Below are positions 32,814 through 41,417 of a DNA stretch of 64,000 nucleotides, in pieces (position 1 is the stretch's first letter; each line of letters begins with the position of its first letter). Source of the DNA: an uncultured Eubacteriales bacterium (GTDB lineage Bacteria > Bacillota > Clostridia > Oscillospirales > CAG-382); contig CAKSEL010000002.1 of NCBI GenBank assembly GCA_934446675.1, positions 175,122 through 239,121 of the forward strand, written 5' to 3'. Below the pieces are notes generated by a model. That model was not told the DNA's origin, made no database searches, and saw nothing but the letters and a program-made list of their open reading frames with translations. Position numbers and translations under genes: made by a program.

Positions 32814-33583
32814 TTTGTCTTTGCACCCGTGTAGTCAAATTCAACTTTATCGGGCAGAGTCTTATATTTGTACTTATAGCTGTAATCGCTGTTCTTGCCG
32901 TACTTTGACTTGGTCTTGGGAACGCGGTTAAGCACAATACCGAGAATGTTTGCGCCGGCAAATTTGAGCGACGCAACGGTCTGGTTTATATCGGGGTATC
33001 TTGTAACATTGTGCGACGCAACAACGACAACTCCGTCGGCAAGCTTTGAAATTGCAAGCGCGTCGGTAACGACGTTGATAGGCGGAGAGTCTATGATTAT
33101 AAAATCAAAGGATTCGCTGAGCTTTTCAAGCATATATGTCATGCTGCGCGATGACAGAAGCTCTGACGGATTGGGCGGCAGAACGCCGGAGGTTATTACG
33201 TGAAGCGTCGGTATTTCGGGAACGCTCATAATACAGTCGTCAAGCTTGCTCATGCCGAGCAGCGCGTTTGTAAGACCTACTCTGCTTTCAAATCCGAAAT
33301 AGCGGTGAATGGTAGGCTTTCTGAGGTCTGCGTCTATAAGCAGAACACGCAGATTTGTCTGCGCAAGGGTGATTGCCGTGTTTACGCAGGTAGTAGTCTT
33401 TCCCTCTCCGGGTTTAGAGCTTGAAAACAGCACCTTTCTGCAGCCGGATTCGTTTGACGGCAGCGAGAAAAGTATATTTGTCCTTAAAGATTTATATGAT
33501 TCAACCAGACTGAAATTCTGGTTATCAAGTACGGAAATGCACTTTCCGAGACTGACTTTTGCGTCTTTATTCCTGTTATTCAT
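32810..33583 (-). CDS. Bacterial tyrosine kinase (CpsD/CapB/YwqD type)
   Basis: 257-residue BY-kinase. Motifs are Walker A SSKPGEGKTTTCVN near residue 50, Walker A' LLIDADLRKP and Walker B FIIIDSPP. The C-terminal tyrosine cluster (residues about 227-252) holds six tyrosines (YGKNSDYSYKYKYK and a later Tyr), the autophosphorylation sites. It is activated by the membrane adaptor encoded upstream and controls polymerisation or export of exopolysaccharide. AAGGAG precedes the ATG. The operon contains only adaptor, kinase and phosphatase, without glycosyltransferases or Wzx/Wzy. Confidence 0.94.
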   Translation of the reverse strand: MNNRNKDAKVSLGKCISVLDNQNFSLVESYKSLRTNILFSLPSNESGCRKVLFSSSKPGEGKTTTCVNTAITLAQTNLRVLLIDADLRKPTIHRYFGFESRVGLTNALLGMSKLDDCIMSVPEIPTLHVITSGVLPPNPSELLSSRSMTYMLEKLSESFDFIIIDSPPINVVTDALAISKLADGVVVVASHNVTRYPDINQTVASLKFAGANILGIVLNRVPKTKSKYGKNSDYSYKYKYKTLPDKVEFDYTGAKTK

Positions 33584-33604
33584 AAAAGTACAATCTCCTT
33601 AACA

Positions 33605-34432
33605 TCATGAACGGCGTGCTTTGCCGTTATTTTTTGCTTCCATAGGATCGTCGCGCTGCTGGTTTTCCGCGTAGAAAACATCGGGAATGGTTCCGATTAC
33701 CGGCAGACCGCAGGCTTCCGAAAGGCTCTTTTCATCCTTTACTCTCGTATCCGCGCTGTCAAGGACAAATGCCGCGCCGAACATTACCGCAGCACCGAAA
33801 ATAATTCCGACAAGCGTATAAATCACGGTTCTGTTGTTTATGGCGCCGTTCGACGGATATGCGTTGTCGATTATGCTTATAATTCCGGAACCGGGCGCAA
33901 CGCTCTCTATATAGTCCATCATGACGGTTTCAATGCACTGTTCTATCTTCATTGCGTCGGACGCGTCGTCGCACACAACGTCGATGCTGAACACCGCAAG
34001 CTCTTCTTTTGGAGTATAGGTTATCATTTTTCTGAGCTGTTTTGCGGTATAGGATTTATCGGGAGTTCCTATGTCCTTCAGCTTGATAAGCTTATCGAGA
34101 GAATCACCTTCTCTTGTGTTTCCGCCGAGGTAGAACGAAACCTCTTTTGCAAAGTTGTTGGTATCAAGAATTTCTATGTAGTTTGCGACAACCATCTGAG
34201 AAAGTGCAATACCTCTCTGCTCGCCTATAAGAGCGTCCGAGCTTGATTGCTCGACAGACTGTCTGCTCGCCTGAACATAGCATTTCGTCGTAGCTTTATA
34301 CATAGGTGTCACACAGAATTTTCCGTAATAGAATGCGCACGCTCCTGCCGCGATCATGCCTATAAGAAGCAGCCACCACCATTTGAGCGCGACTTTAAGC
34401 AGATCCGTAAGCGTAAGTTCTTGCTTTTCCAT
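33605..34432 (-). CDS. Wzz/CpsC-type polysaccharide co-polymerase and kinase activator
   Basis: 275-residue membrane protein with an N-terminal transmembrane helix (WWWLLLIGMIAAGACAFYYG, about 15-35), an extracellular Wzz domain and a second helix (TVIYTLVGIIFGAAVMFGAAFVL, about 203-226). A short cytoplasmic tail should contact and activate the CpsD kinase encoded 20 bp downstream. In Firmicutes this half is separate from the kinase, as here. It sets chain length of surface polysaccharides. First gene of the operon, with promoter at 34480-34508. Confidence 0.9.
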   Translation of the reverse strand: MEKQELTLTDLLKVALKWWWLLLIGMIAAGACAFYYGKFCVTPMYKATTKCYVQASRQSVEQSSSDALIGEQRGIALSQMVVANYIEILDTNNFAKEVSFYLGGNTREGDSLDKLIKLKDIGTPDKSYTAKQLRKMITYTPKEELAVFSIDVVCDDASDAMKIEQCIETVMMDYIESVAPGSGIISIIDNAYPSNGAINNRTVIYTLVGIIFGAAVMFGAAFVLDSADTRVKDEKSLSEACGLPVIGTIPDVFYAENQQRDDPMEAKNNGKARRS

Positions 34433-34479
34433 TATTTTACCGTCCCTTATTTAAATCTTGCTTTTTATAATACTGATTA

Positions 34480-34508
34480 ATTATAACACATTGCAACGTA
34501 CAATGCAA
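34480..34508 (-). promoter_or_regulatory. Promoter of the CpsC-CpsD-CpsB operon
   Basis: Minus strand TTGCAT, 17-bp spacer, TATAAT, about 50 bp upstream of the CpsC ATG. Confidence 0.7.
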
Positions 34509-34585
34509 CAGTTATTTTTCATAAAAACAAACATATTTTCACTTTTTATCGCACAAATATTACAATTCAGTTTTTTTGTTCAGGA

Positions 34586-35101
34586 TTATTCAAAACCCTT
34601 CTGTTCAAGCGCCGCGGCAATTCTGTCGGCATTTTTCTCAGCCGAAAAACCGGTACATTCCACGGTAATATCCGCATATTTTCTGTAAAACGGAGTACGG
34701 TAGTTGTAAATATCAAGCAGAGTTTCGTTGTTTTCTGCGGCAATTCCGCGCGTGCCTCTGTTGTTTACGCGCTTGTTTATCTCGGTATACGGCGCATAGA
34801 TGTATACGCAGATACCGTTCTGCTTTAAGTGCGTCATTGAGTCCTCGCGCAGTACGGCGCTGCCGCCCGTTGCAATTACGCGCGGAGTGCTCATGTCAAG
34901 AGAGAGTATCGCAAGCCTTTCTTCCTCAAGAAGTCCCGAAACGCCCTTTTTCTCAAGCGTCCTGTACAGCAGCTCGCCGGTTCTGTTCTGAATTACTATG
35001 TCGGTATCGAGAAAATCGAGTCCCAGTCTTTTTGCAAGCAGCACGCCGAGAGTGCTTTTTCCGCAGCCCGGCATACCTATAAGAATAATGCTTTTTTTCA
35101 T
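34586..35101 (-). CDS. Shikimate-kinase-like P-loop protein
   Basis: 171-residue nucleoside-monophosphate-kinase fold. It shows P-loop GMPGCGKS (residues 9-16), LDTDIVIQ with the expected Asp pair, a lid-like NNRGTRGIA and the C-terminal YADITVECTG. Two positions used by true shikimate kinases look changed: the Phe-Arg-x-x-Glu segment after the second helix reads GLLEEERLA with no arginine, and the Gly-Gly-Gly loop reads ATGGSAV. It may phosphorylate a related substrate. It follows folD by 40 bp, and no other aromatic pathway gene is near. The usual automatic label would be AroK. Confidence 0.75.
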   Translation of the reverse strand: MKKSIILIGMPGCGKSTLGVLLAKRLGLDFLDTDIVIQNRTGELLYRTLEKKGVSGLLEEERLAILSLDMSTPRVIATGGSAVLREDSMTHLKQNGICVYIYAPYTEINKRVNNRGTRGIAAENNETLLDIYNYRTPFYRKYADITVECTGFSAEKNADRIAAALEQKGFE

Positions 35102-35141
35102 GTTTTCACCGTCTGTATTCTTTGTGTTCTACCGTACTTTT

Positions 35142-36005
35142 TCAGATATTATGCTTTTTTGCGTGCATATGCGCCGCAGTAAGCGTATTTTTCATGAGCA
35201 TGGTAATTGTCATGGGACCTACTCCTCCGGGAACGGGAGTAATATACGAAGCCTTTTGCGCGCAGGATTCAAAATCGGCGTCTCCGCAGAGCTTTCCGTT
35301 TTCGTCCCTGTCCATTCCTACGTCTATTACGACGGCTCCCTCTTTTATCATATCGCCTTTTAAGAACTTGGGCTTTCCTACCGCAACAACCACAATATCC
35401 GCGCGTTTTGTGTGCTGCGCAAGATCCGCCGTTTTTGAATGGCACACCGTAACGGTTCCGTTTGCGTGCAGAAGCAGCATTGCCATAGGCTTGCCTACGA
35501 TATTGCTTCTGCCTATAACCACGCAGTCCTTGCCGGATATGTCAATCTTATACTGCGCCATAAGCTCCATAATGCCTGCCGGCGTGCAGGGCAGAAAACT
35601 GTATTCTCCTATAATTATTCTGCCGACGTTTTCCGGGTGGAACGCGTCAACGTCCTTTTCGGGAGAAATGTTGTTGACTATAAGAGCCTCGTCAAGGTGT
35701 TTCGGCAGCGGCGACTGAACAAGTATTCCGTGAATGAGGTTGTTATGGTTAAGGGAATGTACAAGATCGAGCAACGCTCTTTCCGTCGTATCTTCGGGCA
35801 GCTCGTAGACCTCGGAATAAAATCCGACTTCTTCGCACGCCTTTGCCTTGTTTCTTACGTAAATTTTCGACGCCGGATCTTCGCCCACGATAATGACCGC
35901 AAGTCCCGGCTTTATTCCCGTGCTTTTTTCAAATTCCGTGCTGTCTGCCTTTATCTGCGCGCGCACCTTTGCGCTTACCGCTTTTCCGTCAATTATTTCT
36001 GCCAT
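35142..36005 (-). CDS. folD: Bifunctional methylenetetrahydrofolate dehydrogenase/cyclohydrolase FolD
   Basis: 287-residue cytoplasmic enzyme that converts 5,10-methylene-THF to 10-formyl-THF in two steps using NADP+. Seen are VGEDPASKIYVRNKAKACEEVGF (with the catalytic-site Tyr and Lys), ILVQSPLPKHLD, DVDAFHPENVGR, PCTPAGIMELM, the nucleotide loop VIGRSNIVGKPMAMLLL and C-terminal TPVPGGVGPMTITMLMKNT. Full length. ATG 36005 is chosen because TTTGGAG lies about 9 nt upstream; an in-frame GTG at 36014 is too close. Probably cotranscribed with the downstream shikimate-kinase-like gene. Confidence 0.96.
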   Translation of the reverse strand: MAEIIDGKAVSAKVRAQIKADSTEFEKSTGIKPGLAVIIVGEDPASKIYVRNKAKACEEVGFYSEVYELPEDTTERALLDLVHSLNHNNLIHGILVQSPLPKHLDEALIVNNISPEKDVDAFHPENVGRIIIGEYSFLPCTPAGIMELMAQYKIDISGKDCVVIGRSNIVGKPMAMLLLHANGTVTVCHSKTADLAQHTKRADIVVVAVGKPKFLKGDMIKEGAVVIDVGMDRDENGKLCGDADFESCAQKASYITPVPGGVGPMTITMLMKNTLTAAHMHAKKHNI

Positions 36006-36045
36006 AAATTTCACTCCAAATAAATCAAAAAATATAATTTACATT

Positions 36046-36074
36046 TTAACAAAAGTATTATATAATAGTATAAT
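36046..36074 (+). promoter_or_regulatory. Promoter of the U32 peptidase operon
   Basis: Plus strand TTAACA, 17-bp spacer, TATAAT, about 50 bp upstream of the ATG at 36126, in an AT-rich gap divergent from folD. Confidence 0.65.
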
Positions 36075-36125
36075 GTAAAATTTAAGTCTTTGCAACAGTA
36101 TAAATGTTAAAAACACGGAGAAACA

Positions 36126-38153
36126 ATGAAAAAACCGCTTTTACTTGCTCCCTGCGGAAGTTTTGAGGCACTGAACGCCGCGATAAGCGCCGGTGCGGAC
36201 GAGGTATACTTCGGCTCTCACAGCTTTAACGCAAGATACGGCGCAAAAAACTTTGACAATGATGAAATGAAATCGGCGCTCGGTCTGTGCCGCATACACG
36301 GGGTAAAGTCCAATATAACCGTAAACACCTGTCTTACCGACAGAGAGTTAAAGGACGCGCTGGATCTTGTTTACAGCGCTTTGTGTATTGGTGCGGACTG
36401 CTTTATAGTGCAGGATCTTGGACTTGCCGCGGAAATAAAGCGCACAATGCCGGAGGCTGTTCTTCACGCAAGCACTCAATGCGCCTGCCACAGTCTTGAA
36501 GGCGCGAAAAAGCTGCATGAACTCGGCTTTGACAGAGTGGTGCTGGCGCGTGAAATGAGCTTTGAGGATATAAAGAGTATAAGCGATACCGGAATAGAAA
36601 CTGAAATATTCGTACACGGTGCGCTGTGCGTGTGTCATTCGGGTATGTGCCTTATGAGCTCTGTAATCGGCAAAAGGAGCGGAAACCGCGGTATGTGCGC
36701 ACAGCCCTGCAGACTGCCGTATACTCTTTCGGGCGCGAAAAACGCGTATCCTCTGAGCTTAAAGGATATGTCGCTCTCCAAAGACATCGACAAGGTGCTG
36801 AAATGCGGCGCGGCATCGCTCAAAATAGAGGGCAGAAGAAAATCCCCCGAATACGTCTACGGCGTCACAAGCATATGGAGAAAGCTCATAGACGAAGGCA
36901 AAAACGCGTCTGAGGAAGAATATGAGCGCCTTTGCGGACTGTTTTCGCGCGGAGGATTTACGGATTCGTACTTCACCTCGCATTATCTATCTGACAACAG
37001 AAATATGTACGGCGTGAGAAGCGAGGACGACAAGCAGAGTACGTCGCGGCTTTTGAACGGGTCGGACAAGGCGTTTCCCGAACGCAAAAGAGAAATAAAC
37101 CTTGAATGTACGGCAACCCCCGACGAACCTCTTAAAGTTTGCGCGTCGTGCGGAGATGTAAGCGTAAATCACGTTTCGGATTTTATCTGCGGAAGGGCAA
37201 AAAACGCGCCCGTCACAAAGGACGAGATAGCATTAAACCTTTCAAAGCTCGGTTCAACGCCTTTTTCGGCACACGAAATCAAGGTAAACACAAGCGGCGA
37301 TGTTTTTCTTCCGAAATCCGCGCTCAATGCCGCAAGAAGAAGCGCCGCAGACGCACTTTACGCAGCTCTCACTGAGCCGAAACACATATCAAGGCTTGAA
37401 GATGAGGGAATTTCAGGCTGTATTGCAAGAAAAAAAGTCTCACAGCCCGAAATTCATATATCTCTTGTAAATCTTTCGGATATTTCCGAAATAAGCGCAT
37501 ATAAAAATGTAAAGTACGTTTCCCTGCCGCTTGAATTTTTTGAGAATCCCGACGTCGGAGTGCTTGAAAAAATAAAGTCATGCGGCGCAATAACGGGCGT
37601 AAGGCTTTCAAGAGTTATATTCAATACTGAATATGACGGCTGTCTGCGTGCGCTCAAAAAAGCCGCAGAGCTTGGCGCAGAATATGCGCTTGTATCAAAT
37701 ATAGGTCACGTTGACATGGCGAAAAGCGCCGGGCTTTCTCTTTTCGGAGGAACAGGTCTTAACGTATTCAACAGCCGGAATATAAGCGTACTCGAAAATC
37801 TCGGATTTGACGCCGTAACACTCTCGCCCGAACTCAACAGCGCACAGATGCGCGACATAAAAACAAGCGGAAAAATCAAACTCTGCGCCTTTGCCAAAGG
37901 CAGACTGCCTCTCATGACGCTTGAAAGCTGCATTGTCCGCGCAAACGGAAAGTGCGAACATAAAAACAGCATCGGCTGCGCACTTCTTACCGACAGAAAA
38001 GGCTACAAATTCCCGGTGTACGGCGAAAAACGTTTCTGCGGCAGCGGTTATCCGTGCAGAAACATAATATACAACTCGGTAAGCGCCGATATTCTTTCAA
38101 AGAAAGACGAGATAAGCAAAATAAACGCCGATATTCTCACCGTAATAATTTAA
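36126..38153 (+). CDS. U32 family peptidase, long form (RlhA/YhbU-type)
   Basis: 675-residue protein. The N-terminal TIM-barrel-like domain carries the U32 signature with conserved cysteines at residues 168-195 (HGALCVCHSGMC and GNRGMCAQPCR), thought to hold an iron-sulfur cluster in relatives such as RlhA, which hydroxylates 23S rRNA. It is followed by a collagenase-like middle domain and a C-terminal extension (ISLVNLSDISEISAYKNVKYVSLP to the end). Despite the name, most members are RNA-modifying rather than peptidases. GGAG precedes the ATG. It is 15 bp upstream of dus, another RNA-modification gene, in a four-gene operon. Confidence 0.92.
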   Translation: MKKPLLLAPCGSFEALNAAISAGADEVYFGSHSFNARYGAKNFDNDEMKSALGLCRIHGVKSNITVNTCLTDRELKDALDLVYSALCIGADCFIVQDLGLAAEIKRTMPEAVLHASTQCACHSLEGAKKLHELGFDRVVLAREMSFEDIKSISDTGIETEIFVHGALCVCHSGMCLMSSVIGKRSGNRGMCAQPCRLPYTLSGAKNAYPLSLKDMSLSKDIDKVLKCGAASLKIEGRRKSPEYVYGVTSIWRKLIDEGKNASEEEYERLCGLFSRGGFTDSYFTSHYLSDNRNMYGVRSEDDKQSTSRLLNGSDKAFPERKREINLECTATPDEPLKVCASCGDVSVNHVSDFICGRAKNAPVTKDEIALNLSKLGSTPFSAHEIKVNTSGDVFLPKSALNAARRSAADALYAALTEPKHISRLEDEGISGCIARKKVSQPEIHISLVNLSDISEISAYKNVKYVSLPLEFFENPDVGVLEKIKSCGAITGVRLSRVIFNTEYDGCLRALKKAAELGAEYALVSNIGHVDMAKSAGLSLFGGTGLNVFNSRNISVLENLGFDAVTLSPELNSAQMRDIKTSGKIKLCAFAKGRLPLMTLESCIVRANGKCEHKNSIGCALLTDRKGYKFPVYGEKRFCGSGYPCRNIIYNSVSADILSKKDEISKINADILTVII

Positions 38154-38168
38154 GTACACGGAGTAAAC

Positions 38169-39146
38169 ATGAAAATAGGAAATCTGACGTTAAAAACAAA
38201 TGTTTTCTGCGCACCCATGGCAGGAGTGACCGACGCGCCGTTCAGACTTGTCTGCCGCAAATATTTTTCGGGCGCGTGCGTTACCGAAATGGTGTCGGCA
38301 AAGGCTGTCTGCTTTGGCGACAAAAAGACAAAGACTCTTGCGGCGTTTTCAAAAGAGGAGCGCCCCATCGGTATTCAGATCTTCGGCAGCGAACCCGAAA
38401 TAATGGCAAAAGCCGCAGCAATTCTGTACGGCGAATTCGCCCCCGATTTTATAGACATAAACATGGGCTGTCCCGCACCCAAAATCGTAAACAACGGCGA
38501 GGGCAGCGCGCTTATGAAAGATCCTGCACTTGCCGGAAAAATCGTATATGCCGTAAAAAACGCAATAGGACAAGTGCCGCTTACCGTAAAAATGCGCTTG
38601 GGCTTTGACAAGGCTCACATAACCGCGCCGGAACTTGCAAAAGTGTGCGAAAGCAGCGGCGCCGACGCTATCTTTATCCACGGCAGAACCAGAGAGCAGA
38701 TGTATATGCCGTCCGCGGAATATGACGTCATACGTGAAATCAAAAGCAAGTCGCATATTCCGGTTATCGCAAACGGGGACATATGCTGTCCCGACGACGC
38801 TTTGCGCGTACTTGAATACACAGGCTGCGACGGAGTAATGATAGGCAGAGCGTCCTTGGGAAATCCGTATGTTCTCGCAGACACCGAGAGGGTCTTATCG
38901 GGAGGACAGCCGCTTAAAATAACACCCGAGCAGAAATGCCGCGACATGAAAGAGCATATGCACCTTTTAATATCGCAGAAAGGCGAATACGTCGGCGTAA
39001 GAGAGGCGCGCAAGCACATTGCATGGTACATAAAAGGCTATCCCGGCTCTGCCGAACTGCGAAACCGCGCAAACTGCGCCCGGAGCGTATCGGAGATAGA
39101 CGGTATAATCGACTGTGCCCTGCTCTCATTTGAATCGGCTTTGTGA
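38169..39146 (+). CDS. dus: tRNA-dihydrouridine synthase
   Basis: 325-residue FMN enzyme that reduces uridines in tRNA D-loops. Seen are APMAGVTDAPFRLVCRKY (FMN site), QIFGSEPEIMAKAA, NMGCPAPKIVNNGEGSALM with the catalytic Cys, MRLGFD, IHGRTREQMY, VIANGDICCPDDA and the phosphate-binding DGVMIGRASLGNPYV. A helical C-terminal domain follows. Full length; GGAG precedes the ATG. Downstream of the U32 gene by 15 bp, so probably cotranslated. Confidence 0.95.
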   Translation: MKIGNLTLKTNVFCAPMAGVTDAPFRLVCRKYFSGACVTEMVSAKAVCFGDKKTKTLAAFSKEERPIGIQIFGSEPEIMAKAAAILYGEFAPDFIDINMGCPAPKIVNNGEGSALMKDPALAGKIVYAVKNAIGQVPLTVKMRLGFDKAHITAPELAKVCESSGADAIFIHGRTREQMYMPSAEYDVIREIKSKSHIPVIANGDICCPDDALRVLEYTGCDGVMIGRASLGNPYVLADTERVLSGGQPLKITPEQKCRDMKEHMHLLISQKGEYVGVREARKHIAWYIKGYPGSAELRNRANCARSVSEIDGIIDCALLSFESAL

Positions 39147-39191
39147 CACAAATAAAAATTTAAATATATATATAAACAGAGGTAAAAATCA

Positions 39192-40079
39192 ATGCAGCAG
39201 ACCGCGCAACAGCAAACTTTACAGCAGCCTAAAAAACACCGTTCGGCAATACTCGATTTTCTTATAATGAACGCAGGAATATTGCTCTTAACCGTCGGCG
39301 TATACTTTTTCAAAATTCCGAACGGCTTTTCAACCGGCGGCGTCAGCGGTATCGGTACCGTAATAGGCAAGATCTCGCGCTTTACTCCGGCAACGCTGAT
39401 CATGATAATAAACATAGCTCTGCTTTTTATCGGATTTATCTTTCTCGGACGCATGACGGGAATCAAGACCGTATATTGCAGCCTTATGTTCTCCGCCGAA
39501 ACGTGGCTTTTTGAAAGATTTGTGCCCATGTCAAGCCCCATGTCCGATCAGCCGTTTCTTGAGCTTGTATATGCGATTCTTCTCACATCAATAGGCTCTG
39601 CCATGATGTTCAACTGCGGCGCGTCGTCGGGAGGAACCGACATAATCGCGCTTATACTCAAAAAATACACCAGTCTTGACGTCGGAAAAGCGCTTTTATG
39701 CACCGATTTTCTTATTGCGGCGTCCTCGTTCTTTGTTTTCGGCATAACGACGGGACTTTTCTCACTTCTCGGTCTTTTCGCAAAGGCGTTTCTCGTTGAC
39801 AGCGTTCTCGAAAACTTAAACAGCTACAAATACTTTATAGTTATTACTTCGGAGCATGAAAAAATAGCAGATTACATAATCAAAACCCTGCACCACGGCG
39901 CAACGGTACACGTAGCACAGGGTGAATACACGCACGACAGCAAATTCATGATTCACACCGTATGCACACGTCTTGAGGCAATAAAACTGCGCGCATGGAT
40001 CAAAAACACCGATCCCCATGCCTTTACCATAATCACCACAAGCAGCGAAATTATAGGCAGAGGATTCAGAGCAGTATAA
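39192..40079 (+). CDS. YitT family membrane protein
   Basis: 295-residue membrane protein. Five to six hydrophobic segments occupy about 15-210 (NAGILLLTVGVYFFKIP, TLIMIINIALLFIGFIFLG, YAILLTSIGSAMMFNCGASSGGTDIIALIL). The block NGFSTGGVSGIGTVIG and the GASSGGTDI motif are family hallmarks. The C-terminal about 80 residues form a DUF2179 domain (FIVITSEHEKIADYIIKTLHHGATV). The function is unknown; relatives are proposed transporters. GAGG precedes the ATG. Confidence 0.92.
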   Translation: MQQTAQQQTLQQPKKHRSAILDFLIMNAGILLLTVGVYFFKIPNGFSTGGVSGIGTVIGKISRFTPATLIMIINIALLFIGFIFLGRMTGIKTVYCSLMFSAETWLFERFVPMSSPMSDQPFLELVYAILLTSIGSAMMFNCGASSGGTDIIALILKKYTSLDVGKALLCTDFLIAASSFFVFGITTGLFSLLGLFAKAFLVDSVLENLNSYKYFIVITSEHEKIADYIIKTLHHGATVHVAQGEYTHDSKFMIHTVCTRLEAIKLRAWIKNTDPHAFTIITTSSEIIGRGFRAV

Positions 40080-40110
40080 AAGAAAATATGTAAAAAAAGG
40101 AGAGATTTTT

Positions 40111-41325
40111 ATGAATTTGAAAACAGAACAGTTATGGGACTTCATCTGGGACAGCTTTTTCTGCGATAAAACAAATCTTATCTACGATTTCAGAATTCAT
40201 AACGGCAAAAACGGCTGCACCGACGACCTCCCCACGCCTTACGAGGTTTCAAAGTCCTTTCCAAATCCGTCGGGGTACGGCACGGGCATGGAGGATTCCG
40301 TACTCAACGGAGGAGCTTTTCTTGAGGCGGTTATAGCAAAATACGAGGTAACGCATGACGAAATTCTGCGCGGACAATGCCAAAAGCTTGTAAAGGGACT
40401 TTTGCTCTGCGCATCCGTATCGTGCGAAAAAGGATTTGTGGCAAGGAGCGTGCTGCCGGCAGACTGCAAAAGCTACTACATAAATTCGTCGCGCGATCAG
40501 TACACTCACTGGATATACGGCTTGTACAGAGCATATTTTTCAGGTCTTTGTACAGAAGAATTAAAATCCGAAATAAGGCAGAAAATGAAAGAGGTTGCGT
40601 CTAAATTTGAGCGCGATATAATACCGCAGAACAACTACACCATTATCCGTGCGGACGGAACGCTCTCCGAGACCAATCAGATGTGGGGAAAGGAGATACT
40701 TCCCCACGAAGCTCTGAGACTGCCGATGTTCTATCTTGCGGCATACAGGGTCACGGGTGAGCAAAAGTGGTACGAATTATACAGAAAATATGTATACGAC
40801 GCCATTGAGATTTCAAAAAGGCTCAAACCCGGCGCCTGCGCGGCATACGCATATCTGCAAATGCAGTATTCGCAGCGTCTTATCTACGAGGCGGACGACG
40901 ATGCTGCCATAAAGAACGACATGAAAGAGCTTATGTACATGACTTTCGACTGCGTAAAGGACGTAGCACCCGGTCATGCAAAGGGACAGCCTGCACCGGA
41001 ATACGCCAAAAAGCTCTGTGCAAAGAATACTCCGTGGAGAACGCGAAAGCTTACATACACTGACGGAGTACCGAAAAACGGATATTTCTGGTGCAATCCC
41101 GGACTTGATCCCGATTTTAAAAACGAGGCGTTCTATCCTATCCGCGAAGTCGGCGAATGTCTTATCGTTGCAGCACTCCGTCCCGACAAGCTTCCGGACA
41201 AAAATCAGCTTGACGCCCTGAAAAATATGATTCTCGCCGTCGATCCTCAAAACCACTATTCAAGTGCGCCGCTGCTCATGCTTGACGCATACTGGCTTAT
41301 AAGAAAGCTCGGAATCGAGCTTTAA
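40111..41325 (+). CDS. Uncharacterised 404-residue protein, possible (alpha/alpha)6 glycosidase-like fold
   Basis: I do not recognise the family. The protein is soluble, without a signal peptide, and rich in helix-turn segments with aromatic and acidic residues (LWDFIWDSFFCD, YGTGMEDSVLNGGAFLEAVIAKYE, YTHWIYGLYRAYFSG, ETNQMWGKEILPHEALRLPMFYLAAYRVTGEQKWY, GYFWCNPGLDPDFKNEAFYPIREVGE). The repeated helical pattern and the Asp/Glu-rich turns resemble six-hairpin glycosidases. Four cysteines are present. AAGGAG precedes the ATG. Last gene of the U32-dus-yitT operon, ended by a strong terminator. Confidence 0.7.
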   Translation: MNLKTEQLWDFIWDSFFCDKTNLIYDFRIHNGKNGCTDDLPTPYEVSKSFPNPSGYGTGMEDSVLNGGAFLEAVIAKYEVTHDEILRGQCQKLVKGLLLCASVSCEKGFVARSVLPADCKSYYINSSRDQYTHWIYGLYRAYFSGLCTEELKSEIRQKMKEVASKFERDIIPQNNYTIIRADGTLSETNQMWGKEILPHEALRLPMFYLAAYRVTGEQKWYELYRKYVYDAIEISKRLKPGACAAYAYLQMQYSQRLIYEADDDAAIKNDMKELMYMTFDCVKDVAPGHAKGQPAPEYAKKLCAKNTPWRTRKLTYTDGVPKNGYFWCNPGLDPDFKNEAFYPIREVGECLIVAALRPDKLPDKNQLDALKNMILAVDPQNHYSSAPLLMLDAYWLIRKLGIEL

Positions 41326-41350
41326 GCAGAAAATTCCAACAAACAAAAAA

Positions 41351-41387
41351 TCACTCCGGATCAGTTACGAAACGGAGTGAAATTTTT
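41351..41387. terminator. Bidirectional terminator between converging operons
   Basis: Stem TCACTCCG/CGGAGTGA with T runs on both sides (plus: AATTTTTT; minus: TTTTTTG). It ends both the U32 operon and the large sugar-transport operon. Confidence 0.85.
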
Positions 41388-41417
41388 TATGCTTTTTTCT
41401 CTTTATCCGGCTTGAAA

